Source of the DNA: Pirellulaceae bacterium
GTDB taxonomy: Bacteria; Planctomycetota; Planctomycetia; Pirellulales; Thermoguttaceae
Reading direction: 5' to 3'
NCBI GenBank assembly: GCA_012744395.1
Contig: JAAYCB010000215.1
Location: 1 to 34,301 of the forward strand
Length of the DNA stretch: 34,301 nt
How positions within the stretch are numbered: the first letter of the stretch is position 1; each line of letters begins with the position of its first letter. A model generated the notes under the pieces. That model had not been told where the DNA came from. It searched no databases and was given only the letters and a program-made list of their open reading frames with translations. The translations under genes and the position numbers were made by a program. Of the stretch, positions 14,866 to 23,106 are shown piece by piece.

Positions 14866-17800
14866 TCAGGGCGTCAAATCAAGACAGGTCAAGTCGACGA
14901 CGAACGTCAAGAGAGGTCTGGTGTTGGGCCGCTTTTCCCTTCATCCTCCGACTCAGAAGCGGTTGCCCGCGACGGCGCGGCTCTGGTTGGGCCTGGCCCT
15001 CGCTGCCTGGGCGACGGCGGCGAGCGGACAGGAAGCCGGTCAGAACGCCAGCGTCGTCGGGCCGCTGCAATATCGCACGATCTTCGCGCCGGCCGAGAAG
15101 GAGGATCAATGGCGGCCGACGGGCAAGCCCGCCTATTTCCCGATGGAGCCGGCGGAGTTTCACGAGAAGGTCGCGCTGGCCAATAGCCTGGCGTCGCGGC
15201 CCGCCCACGCGGGAGGCGCGGTCATCGCGTCGGCCCGCTACGAGGCCCGCCTGGAGGGCAGCGAACTGGTCGACGGACACGCCCTGCTTCAGGTCCGCCA
15301 GCTCTCCCCCCAAGGGGCCAGTCTTTCGTTCGCGCCCTGCAATCTGTCGATCTTGAGGTCCGCCTGGGCGGACCGCGACGGCGAAACGGCTCGGATCGGC
15401 CTCGGGGCGAATCGCCAGCTCCAGTTGCGGGTCGATCATGACGGTGTGCTCGAACTGGACTGGACGTTGCGGGGCCGGGTGGGGATTCTCGGGGCGATCG
15501 AGTTCGAGCTGGGATTGCCGGCCTCTCCCGCCACCCAGCTTGCGCTCACCCTCCCCCAGGACACGATCCCGATTGCCCCGGAGAGTGTCGTTTTTCGCAA
15601 GGGGGCCGTCAAAGACGGAGTGCGTGTCTGGGAGATGGACCTGGGTGGACAGAGCCGCATCTTCCTGAGGATCACCTCGGAGAACGACCCGGAGGGCCAT
15701 CGTCGACTGACGGAACTGAAACAGACGTTCGCCTACAATCTTGCCCCAGGCGGCCTGGAACTGACCGCGGCGCTGCGCTTCGATATCCTGGGCCAGCCGC
15801 TCCACCAGTTTCAGATCGCGATTGATCCGGAACTGGAGTTGATCTCCGTGCGCGACGGCGAGAAGCCGGTGCCCTGGTCGATTGCCACCTCCGGCGACGG
15901 TCCGCTGACGCGGATCGTTGTCGAACCGGATTCGCCGCTGCGAGGAATCGGCCGGGAACTGAAATTGACCGCCCTGGCGCCGGTCCGCACGGGGGAGAAA
16001 TGGCGCCTGCCGAGAGTCCTTTGCGAGAGCTTGTTCTGGCACGGCGCCGCCGCGACGCTGACCGTGGAACGGCCCATGGCGGTCGAGGACCTGCTGCCGT
16101 CGCGAGCGCGGATTTGCGGGGCCCGAACGAGCACTGATCCGCTCGCGGCCGAGATCATCGAATTGCAGTATTTCGCGGCCGACGCGGAGGTCCAGGTGAT
16201 GCTCCGGCAGGAACGGCAACCGCCTCGAGTCCATTACGGCGTGGCCCTCGACCTGAGCGGCGGGCAGATTGTCGGTCGGCAGACGGCGATCGTCGAGGTC
16301 GCCCACGGCGAGTGTTACTCCATCGAGGAGGCCGTTACGCGCTCGTGGATCATCGATTCGGTCCAGTGCGAACCGGCGGGAATGCTGAAAGACTGGCGCG
16401 TGGAGCAGGCGGCCGGTGGGAGGCGGCTGCTCGTCGAGCTGCTGAAGCCGGTTTCGCCTTCGTGCCCGATCCGGCTGAGCATCGCCGCACGGCGGCTCCA
16501 GTCGCCGGTGGGGAGGAAGCACACCCTTCAAGACGCCATTCCCGTCCGGTTCGCCCCGGATGCAGACAGCAAGAGGCTGATCGCCTTGGGCGCCGCCGAG
16601 CCCTACCAGATCGTTCTGGCCGGCGAGGAAACGCTCCAGCGCCGCGAGCCCCAGACGATGACGGCCGAGGAGTTGCGGCTCTTCGCGGAGACGCCGCGGG
16701 GGCTCGTCTTCGTGCACGACCGATCCGACCGCAACCTCAGCTTCTTGCTGCAACGGCGGCGCTCCCGGTATTCGGCCGACGTCCGCGTGGCGGCATCGGT
16801 CAGAGGCGGCAGGTTGACCGAAGCCTATACCTTCCGCGTCAATCCGGGGGCCGCGCGGCTGGAACGCCTGGCCGTCGAGTTTCTCCATCGGCCCGACGCC
16901 CGGATTCGCTGGTTTGCCACGGCGGGCGATCAGACGCGGTTGGCGGCCGTGCCGGGCGGCGCGGACGATGCCGCTGGTTCGGCCGAGGCAAGCCCGCTGG
17001 AACGTTGGGAAATCCGGCTCCGCCCGAGCCGCAGCGAGCCTTTCGAAATCCGCGCCACGCGGACCTCGCGGCTGACCGAGGCGACGCGGATCGGGCTTGC
17101 CAGGCTGCCGGAGGCCGTCGAGCAGACGGGAGTGCTGACCGTCGATTGCGGCGGAGATTCGCCGGCTCGCGTCAAGAACCTCGGCCTGACTCCGGTCATC
17201 TCGGAAGCCCCGCAACTGGCGCCGCGGACCCCGTTGCGGGCGACCTACCGTTTCGATCCTAGCCAGGAGATGGCCAACGGTCCGGCGATCAGCATCGTGA
17301 CGAACGATCCCGGCGGGCCGGCGGCCGTCACGGTCTGGGCCTGGGACTGCCAACTTGAGTCCCGGCTACAACCGAACGGCTGCGGGCGGCACGTGGCGGA
17401 GTATCACCTGGAGAATGTCGGCTGCCCCGTGCTCCGCGTGCACCTGCCGCCTTCGACCGGCATCGAGCAGATCGAGAACATCGCCGTCGACGGCCAGCGC
17501 GCCCGTTGGCAAGGGTTGTCCTCCGGCGGCGGCCGTATCCTGGCCGTGCGGCTCGATCCACGCAGGCGATTCCAGACGATGACGATCAGTTTTCGGACGT
17601 TGGCGGGCCCCTGGTCGGTTGTCGAGCGACTCGAGGCGCCGCTCCCGGAACCGGAGGCGCCGGTGCTCGCGCGGCGCTGGGTCGCCTGGCTGCCGCCCGG
17701 ACGTCAATCCCTGCCGCTGGGGTCTTCTCACTCTGGGCAGGCTTCTCCGGGCAATTGGACTTGGCGGCTCTGGGGCCCGTTGGCGCGGGCCACGGGCGCC

Positions 17801-20800
17801 GAGCCGGTTGACCCGCTGGGGCCGGATTCGTGGCACCACGCGCGCCGCAGCCCGACGGACAAGAATTTGGCGATCCGCAAGGGGCAGCGCTTGCTCCAGG
17901 TTCTGGCTCGAACCGCCGCCAGCCAAGGCCACGATCCAGATGCGCGGCTCGACTGGGGCAGCTTGCTGACCCATCCGGCCGTCAAGGGCATGTTGGGCGA
18001 CACGTCGGAGCAGCAGACCAAGGGGGTCCTGCTCGTTGACTGGGAGGCGCTCCAGCAACGCGGTGTTTTGCCGGGAACGGTGGTTCCATCGCCGCCCGGA
18101 AACGACCTGTCGGGTCGGGTGGCATCGCTGTTGCAGTCGGTCGGATTGGCGTTTGTGGTCAGCGGGCGGGGAATCCTGCTGACCACCGCGGAGAAGGCCG
18201 CGGCCGAAGGCAATCGCGTCGAGCGGATTTCCGGCGACGCATTGTGGTGGGTGAATTCGCCGGTCCGCCAAGCGGAGATCGCCCGGGCGGCGCGGACGGG
18301 CGAATCGCTCCAATGGATTCCCGCAGCGGACTGGGCGGGACTGCCGTCGACTGCTGTCTTGCCGTGGAGCCGATTGGGGCCGGCGGGATACGAGGCGAGA
18401 GACACCGTGGGATGGAGCGTTCGCGTGATCGGCCTGGCCGATGGGAACCAGGGCGACCTCGTTGTCGTTGACCGTTATCTGCTGCGATGCCTGTTCTGGT
18501 TGATGTTTCTGCTTGTCGCCGGCCTGACGTGGCGATCGGCCGCGGCGCGCCCGGCGCTCGGCATGGTTCCCGCATTCTGTTTTGCCCTGGCCGCGATCTA
18601 CGGCCCGGACGGCTGGGCTGCCTGGTTTTCCGCCGGTTTCTGGGGCGGGATCGCGGGGCTCGGGGCGAGGCTCCTGTCGAGGTCCCGGCCTCGGCCGGCC
18701 GCGCGGATCGTCGCGACGAAGCACCCCGGCCAGGCCGGCGTTCTTCAAAAAGCGGTCCTGGGAGGATTGCTGGTGCTCGCGTCCGGCGCCGCTGCCCGAG
18801 CGCAAGATGCAGCGGCTCCAGAGGAAAGCCCGCCGACTCCGCTGGTCTTCGTGCCCGTAGACAAACAAGGCCAGCCGACCGGAGGCAAGTATTACGTTTC
18901 CGAAGATTTCTATTCGGAGCTCTGGCGACGGGCTTCGCTGGCGGATCAGAAACCCCGTGGATGGCTGCTCAATTCGGCCACCTACCGGGGCCGGCTGGGC
19001 TGGCAGACCGCGACCGAACGGCTGGCCTTGACCGAGTTCAAGGCCGTTTTCGATATCCAAATCATCGGGGCTTTGCAGCGCGTTGAGATTCCTCTGGGCG
19101 CCTCGGTGAACCACTGGAATCTCGACCAGGCAAAACTGGACGGGCGCCAGATTGAGCCGGCGTGGGAGGAGGACGGCACGCTGGTGTTCTATGCCGAGCA
19201 GACCGACTGGTGCCGGCTGGAGTTGTCGCTTCGCCCCGTGACGAACTATGGCGCGGATCCGGGCGGCTTCGAGTTGACGATTCCACCCCTGGCGATGGCC
19301 CGCCTCGAACTGTCCGTTCCCCCGGATGCACCGCAGATTACGGTCCCCACCGCGCTGGGGCGCGTGACCGGCCGGCAGGAGCCTTCCCAGCTTCTGGCGG
19401 AACTCGGCCCCGCCGATCGGCTTGTGGTCCGCTGGCAGGAAACGGGGAGAGCGGCCGCCGGCAAATCGACGCAGGTTGAAGAACTCCACTGGATGACGGT
19501 CGAACTCGGCTACGCGCTGGTCGACACGCGGATTCGCTACCAGGTCGGTCCTGATTTCGACGGCGAGGTGACCTTGCTCCGCGACCCGCGCCTCATCCAG
19601 CAGGGGGAATTCGCGGTTCAAGGAGCAGCGCTGGCCGGCGTCGAGAGCGACCGCGACGGGCGACTGGCCAGGCAGACGCTCCGCCTGACCGGGGTCGAGG
19701 CCGCCGCGGTGGTTGTCCAGGGCCAGTTTCTCCTCGGCGGCGCCTCGGGGGTCGGACGCCTGCGCTTCCCTGCGCTCCGCTCCACCGAACACCCGGTCTC
19801 GCGGCGCTGGGTGGCCGTGAGCGTCAGCCCGTCGCTGCGGTTCGAATACCAGACGATCGACCGTGTTTCGACAATCGGCTTGAGCGATTTCGCGGGCGCC
19901 TGGGGGCAGCCGACCTCGCCGCCGACACTCGCCTTCCAGATGGCCAGCCCCGAGTCTTCACTGATCCTTGGCACGCAGCCCAAGGAGCCGACGAGCACCG
20001 CCGAGTGGCGGTTGACCGTCGGCTACGGGCAGGACAAGACCGCGGTCCGATTCCGGGCGACGGTCGACACGAGCGAAGGTTACCTGTTCCAGCACCGGCT
20101 CGCCGTTCCCGAGAACCTGGAACTGAGCAGCCTGGTGGTGACGGCGAACAATCTCCCCCGAGCCTGTCGCTGGACGCGGCCGAGCAGGGCGGAGTTGGTC
20201 GTCTTCTTCGATGCTCCGCTGAGCGGCCCGCACACGATCGACCTGGAAGGCGCGATCGCCGCGGCCGGAGAGCGGAGCGGGCCGTTGCCGAGCCTGCGGG
20301 TTGAGTCCGCTTCCGGCAAGGCGGCGGTGACGGAGCTCTACCGGCGCCCGGAGGTCTGCGTGAATGTGGAAAAAGTGGAAGGCATGACCGAGATCGGAAT
20401 TCCGGCAAGTGCCGCGTCTGATCCCGAATTGGGTCGCGTGGTCAGCCGCTGGGGGATCGACGGCGACAGCCCCGCCACGATGCGCGTGCGGGTCTCCGAG
20501 AACCGTCCCAAGGTCAGCGCAGAGCAGGAGATTTCCGTCTGGCACCGTCCGCAAGGATGGGGGGCGACGCTCGAATGCCGGCTCAAGGTCTCCGGGGGAC
20601 TGCTCGATCAGGTCCGCCTCTCGGCGCCCCCTTCATGGCATGGCCCCTTCGAGTTGGACACGAAATTCGGCGTCGACTCGATCGACAGGGAACGCGGCTT
20701 GATCACGCTGAAACCGAAGACGCCGATCGAAGGAGAAGCGACGCTGCGGATCTCCGCACCGATCCAACAGACCGGCGGGATCGCGCCGAGCGTTCCGCAA

Positions 20801-22051
20801 GTCCAACTCATGGACGTCCAATTCGAGCGGCGGCTGCTCCTCCTGCCGGCTGGTCCCGATGCGACCGTCCGTTGGCAAACGGAGGGGCTGGCCGAGGCGC
20901 CGGTTCCGACGCGGTTTTCCGTTCAGAGTCCCGCCGCCGGCTGGCTGGCCTACGACGTGAAGCGCGAGGACTTTCTTGCGGTGCTTCGTCCGATCACCGA
21001 ACCGGCGCGCGTCTACCTGGCGGATATCTGCCTGGACTGGACGGAGGAGGGGCTTTGCCATGGCGTGGCGGTGTTCGATCTGCGCGCCGGCGAGATGGAT
21101 GCGTGCGTGCTGCGACTGCCGGAAGGGCTGCACCCGGTGGCCGCTGCGAACGCCGGCGTGCCGCTCTATCCTGAAGCCAAAGCGGGCCACTCCTGGGAAA
21201 TCCCCCTGGGGCGTACGGCATTGCCCCAGCGTCTGGAAATCGTCTTTGCCGGCCGCCTGCCAGCCGGGCCGAACGGCGCCACCTGCCGGCTCTCGGAGTT
21301 CCAGTTGGAGCAGTTGCCGATTCTACGCTCCGTCTGGACGGTTGCCGGCCCGCCGCGCTGCCAGCTCGTCGGCCTGGCCGGGAATCGGGAGATCTCCGCC
21401 CATGAATTGGCCATGGAACGGGTTCGGAACGTCGCGGCGCTGATCGACATCGCCGCCGAGGAGAGCACGGCGTCGGTCGAGGAGAGCCGGGCATGGTATC
21501 GGGGCTGGCTGGGCAACTGGGCCGAGAGTCGGCATATCGCCGAGAGGGCCTTGGCCCTGGCGTCGCGGATCACATCCGTCCGCGCCGAGTCGGCGGAACT
21601 GGAAGCCCTCGACGCCGAACAGAGCAAACGGGCGGAACGGGACCATGCGTCCGATCTCTGGTCGCAACTGATGAACGACCCGGGAACGGGCGTTTCGGCG
21701 GGAGCGATCTGGGACTCCAGGGCGATCGGAAAGACGACGAGACACTTCCGCTTGGACGGCCAATCTTCTTCCGCGGCGCTGCGAGCGGACTGGTCCGCCG
21801 CGGGGCCATGGCGGGCGGTGGGCCTTTGGCCGGGGGCGGCGCTGGCGGGCATCATGCTCGGGTCGTTATTGGCGATGGCCAGCGGCCGCCTGCACCGATG
21901 GCCCCACGCCGCCGGGGCCTTGATCGGCCTCGGCTGGTGGCTCTGGCTTTGGCCCAGCGCCGTCGGGCTGCTCGTGGTTGGCGTCAGCCTGGTGGCTGCC
22001 CTGCGGCTGGGTTGGAGACGGACGCGGGGAGGAGGGTCGGTGATCGGCTGA
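14858..22051 (+). CDS. Giant two-module envelope protein (modules B and C fused)
   Basis: A single uninterrupted frame encodes 2,397 aa. ATG 14858 overlaps the previous stop by 8 nt; GTG 14921, with GAGAGG 4 nt upstream, would give a more normal signal peptide (hydrophobic part LWLGLALAAWATAASGQ). Module B is beta-rich, has ARRWVAWLPPG near 937, a segment resembling a secretin STN domain near 1081-1110 (LSGRVASLLQSVGLAFVV...ILLTT), and three hydrophobic segments at about 1207-1274. Then comes what looks like a second signal peptide inside the protein (KAVLGGLLVLASGAAARAQ, about 1295-1315). Module C starts with LVFVPVDKQGQPTGGKYY, has LRSVWTVAGPP near 2155, and ends with hydrophobic segments at about 2321-2385. 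This looks like a fusion of two genes related to the one upstream. The function is unknown; an envelope-spanning role is inferred. Confidence 0.85.
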   Translation: MVDQGVKSRQVKSTTNVKRGLVLGRFSLHPPTQKRLPATARLWLGLALAAWATAASGQEAGQNASVVGPLQYRTIFAPAEKEDQWRPTGKPAYFPMEPAEFHEKVALANSLASRPAHAGGAVIASARYEARLEGSELVDGHALLQVRQLSPQGASLSFAPCNLSILRSAWADRDGETARIGLGANRQLQLRVDHDGVLELDWTLRGRVGILGAIEFELGLPASPATQLALTLPQDTIPIAPESVVFRKGAVKDGVRVWEMDLGGQSRIFLRITSENDPEGHRRLTELKQTFAYNLAPGGLELTAALRFDILGQPLHQFQIAIDPELELISVRDGEKPVPWSIATSGDGPLTRIVVEPDSPLRGIGRELKLTALAPVRTGEKWRLPRVLCESLFWHGAAATLTVERPMAVEDLLPSRARICGARTSTDPLAAEIIELQYFAADAEVQVMLRQERQPPRVHYGVALDLSGGQIVGRQTAIVEVAHGECYSIEEAVTRSWIIDSVQCEPAGMLKDWRVEQAAGGRRLLVELLKPVSPSCPIRLSIAARRLQSPVGRKHTLQDAIPVRFAPDADSKRLIALGAAEPYQIVLAGEETLQRREPQTMTAEELRLFAETPRGLVFVHDRSDRNLSFLLQRRRSRYSADVRVAASVRGGRLTEAYTFRVNPGAARLERLAVEFLHRPDARIRWFATAGDQTRLAAVPGGADDAAGSAEASPLERWEIRLRPSRSEPFEIRATRTSRLTEATRIGLARLPEAVEQTGVLTVDCGGDSPARVKNLGLTPVISEAPQLAPRTPLRATYRFDPSQEMANGPAISIVTNDPGGPAAVTVWAWDCQLESRLQPNGCGRHVAEYHLENVGCPVLRVHLPPSTGIEQIENIAVDGQRARWQGLSSGGGRILAVRLDPRRRFQTMTISFRTLAGPWSVVERLEAPLPEPEAPVLARRWVAWLPPGRQSLPLGSSHSGQASPGNWTWRLWGPLARATGAEPVDPLGPDSWHHARRSPTDKNLAIRKGQRLLQVLARTAASQGHDPDARLDWGSLLTHPAVKGMLGDTSEQQTKGVLLVDWEALQQRGVLPGTVVPSPPGNDLSGRVASLLQSVGLAFVVSGRGILLTTAEKAAAEGNRVERISGDALWWVNSPVRQAEIARAARTGESLQWIPAADWAGLPSTAVLPWSRLGPAGYEARDTVGWSVRVIGLADGNQGDLVVVDRYLLRCLFWLMFLLVAGLTWRSAAARPALGMVPAFCFALAAIYGPDGWAAWFSAGFWGGIAGLGARLLSRSRPRPAARIVATKHPGQAGVLQKAVLGGLLVLASGAAARAQDAAAPEESPPTPLVFVPVDKQGQPTGGKYYVSEDFYSELWRRASLADQKPRGWLLNSATYRGRLGWQTATERLALTEFKAVFDIQIIGALQRVEIPLGASVNHWNLDQAKLDGRQIEPAWEEDGTLVFYAEQTDWCRLELSLRPVTNYGADPGGFELTIPPLAMARLELSVPPDAPQITVPTALGRVTGRQEPSQLLAELGPADRLVVRWQETGRAAAGKSTQVEELHWMTVELGYALVDTRIRYQVGPDFDGEVTLLRDPRLIQQGEFAVQGAALAGVESDRDGRLARQTLRLTGVEAAAVVVQGQFLLGGASGVGRLRFPALRSTEHPVSRRWVAVSVSPSLRFEYQTIDRVSTIGLSDFAGAWGQPTSPPTLAFQMASPESSLILGTQPKEPTSTAEWRLTVGYGQDKTAVRFRATVDTSEGYLFQHRLAVPENLELSSLVVTANNLPRACRWTRPSRAELVVFFDAPLSGPHTIDLEGAIAAAGERSGPLPSLRVESASGKAAVTELYRRPEVCVNVEKVEGMTEIGIPASAASDPELGRVVSRWGIDGDSPATMRVRVSENRPKVSAEQEISVWHRPQGWGATLECRLKVSGGLLDQVRLSAPPSWHGPFELDTKFGVDSIDRERGLITLKPKTPIEGEATLRISAPIQQTGGIAPSVPQVQLMDVQFERRLLLLPAGPDATVRWQTEGLAEAPVPTRFSVQSPAAGWLAYDVKREDFLAVLRPITEPARVYLADICLDWTEEGLCHGVAVFDLRAGEMDACVLRLPEGLHPVAAANAGVPLYPEAKAGHSWEIPLGRTALPQRLEIVFAGRLPAGPNGATCRLSEFQLEQLPILRSVWTVAGPPRCQLVGLAGNREISAHELAMERVRNVAALIDIAAEESTASVEESRAWYRGWLGNWAESRHIAERALALASRITSVRAESAELEALDAEQSKRAERDHASDLWSQLMNDPGTGVSAGAIWDSRAIGKTTRHFRLDGQSSSAALRADWSAAGPWRAVGLWPGAALAGIMLGSLLAMASGRLHRWPHAAGALIGLGWWLWLWPSAVGLLVVGVSLVAALRLGWRRTRGGGSVIG
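14911..14916 (+). promoter_or_regulatory. Ribosome-binding site for an alternative start of the two-module gene
   Basis: GAGAGG lies 4 nt before an in-frame GTG at 14921. The ATG at 14858 has no purine-rich site and depends on coupling to the overlapping stop. The choice affects only the first 21 residues. Confidence 0.35.
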
Positions 22052-22109
22052 CGCCGCAAGCGGTCGGTGCGGCGCGCCACCCGCCCCGCCTGAAATCCGT
22101 GCCGTGCAG

Positions 22110-22168
22110 CGGAGACGCGATCGTGGCTGGTGAAAACGTCCCAGTGCTTCCCGCGTGCCGCGTCTCCG
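22110..22168. repeat. Inverted repeat between convergent genes
   Basis: CGGAGACGCG (22110-22119) and its exact complement CGCGTCTCCG (22159-22168) are 39 nt apart. They lie between the giant gene and the convergent rimI gene. There is no T tract, so a role as a two-way terminator is only a guess. Confidence 0.3.
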
Positions 22169-22172
22169 GCGG

Positions 22173-22694
22173 TCAACCCGCCAGACGTGCGATCCGGTTG
22201 GTTGGCTCGTAGGCTTCGCCGGCTTCCGGCGCATATCGATACTGCATCAGGTACGCGTCTTCCGGCGTATCTTCGTAGTAGTCGCGGAGAACCGAGATCG
22301 CCCGGAAGCCATTGTCCCGGAAGAACAATTGAGCAGCCAGATTGGTTTCGCGCACCTCCAGGAGAATCCGAGTCCGCCGTTGGGCGGAGAGTTTGCCGAT
22401 CAACTTGCGGACCATCTGCGTGCCGACGCCGCGACGCCGCGCGTCGGGCGCGGTAGCGAAGTTCAGCACCTGGATGCGGCTCTTGTTGAGCTCGTAGATC
22501 ATGAAGCCAACCACGCGATCGTCGTGTTCGGCAACCATGCCGATGCAGTTTCGCTGGCGCAGACAACGGATGAAATCGTCTTCGAGCCAGGGAAACTCAA
22601 AACTGGCCGCTTCGATCGCCAGGACTTCGGGCATATCACGACGGATCATCCACCGGATGTGGGTGCGAACCTGCTGCGTTTGATGGGAACTCAT
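22173..22694 (-). CDS. rimI: Ribosomal protein S18 alanine N-acetyltransferase, GNAT family
   Basis: RimI acetylates the N-terminal alanine of ribosomal protein S18 using acetyl-CoA. The 173-aa protein has the GNAT fold: VLNFATAPDARRRGVG with the acetyl-CoA loop RRRGVG at 86-91, then the RimI-type LLEVRETNLAAQLFFRDNGF (111-130) and RDYYEDTPEDAYLM (137-150) with the tyrosine pair. ATG 22694 was chosen over an upstream in-frame GTG (22799) because an excellent GGAGGGAGG lies 5 nt before it. It is slightly longer than typical RimI (about 150 aa) owing to a short C-terminal extension. It stands alone, convergent with the giant gene. The usual partners tsaB and tsaD are not nearby. Confidence 0.88.
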   Translation of the reverse strand: MSSHQTQQVRTHIRWMIRRDMPEVLAIEAASFEFPWLEDDFIRCLRQRNCIGMVAEHDDRVVGFMIYELNKSRIQVLNFATAPDARRRGVGTQMVRKLIGKLSAQRRTRILLEVRETNLAAQLFFRDNGFRAISVLRDYYEDTPEDAYLMQYRYAPEAGEAYEPTNRIARLAG

Positions 22695-22699
22695 GCTGG

Positions 22700-22708
22700 C
22701 CTCCCTCC
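22700..22708 (-). promoter_or_regulatory. Strong ribosome-binding site of rimI
   Basis: GGAGGGAGG on the - strand, 5 nt before ATG 22694, fixes the rimI start. Confidence 0.7.
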
Positions 22709-23106
22709 TTGTCGGCCCTATCACAAGCACCTTGGAGGGTCCATGCTGGACCGTCCTCTGGCCTGCCGCGTCCGAAGCGTTCTTGCTCCGAAAACTCACG
22801 GTGGCCTGCTGTCGGGTAAGCTAACAAAACGGCTGCGCTTTGCCAAGACGAACTCGAACCATTGGCCGCGTGCCCCACCACGCGGCGCGCCGTGAGAACG
22901 GTCTCCGCAGCCGCAGCAGCAGCTCAACCTCCATTTCAGGTATCGGCCAGGGCGGTGCCGGGACTCGGGAAAATCGCCCTCGTTCCAGCCGCCGGGACGG
23001 TTCTGAGGGGGGGGAATCGGCGAGACGACCGGCTCAAGTCGCCGGCGATCCATTGCCGCAGGCGATGGCCGGGACGGCGGTCGCTGGCCGCGGCTGCGGG
23101 GTGTGC
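22709..23106. other. Intergenic region between rimI and the TolC-like gene
   Basis: Both flanking genes run on the - strand. I see no clear terminator with a T tract and no convincing promoter. A run of eight G lies at 23007-23014. An 85-codon - strand frame (23053-22796) with a Cys-rich stretch has no ribosome-binding site and is not annotated. Confidence 0.4.

Noticed and set aside
14879..19792. Long - strand frames (824 and 808 codons) opposite the two-module gene
   Set aside because: Same mirror effect, with no ribosome-binding site or domain. The + frame is continuous and shows repeated module structure.
22796..23053. An 85-codon - strand frame with a Cys-rich stretch (SCCCGCGD), considered as a peptide precursor for the nearby protease locus
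   Set aside because: There is no ribosome-binding site, the Cys run comes from a CTG/CGG-type simple repeat in DNA, and composition elsewhere is not protein-like.
23040..23106. GC-rich pairing after the TolC-like gene as a terminator
   Set aside because: Only short GGCC and CCGCAG/CTGCGG pairings and no T tract on the - strand.
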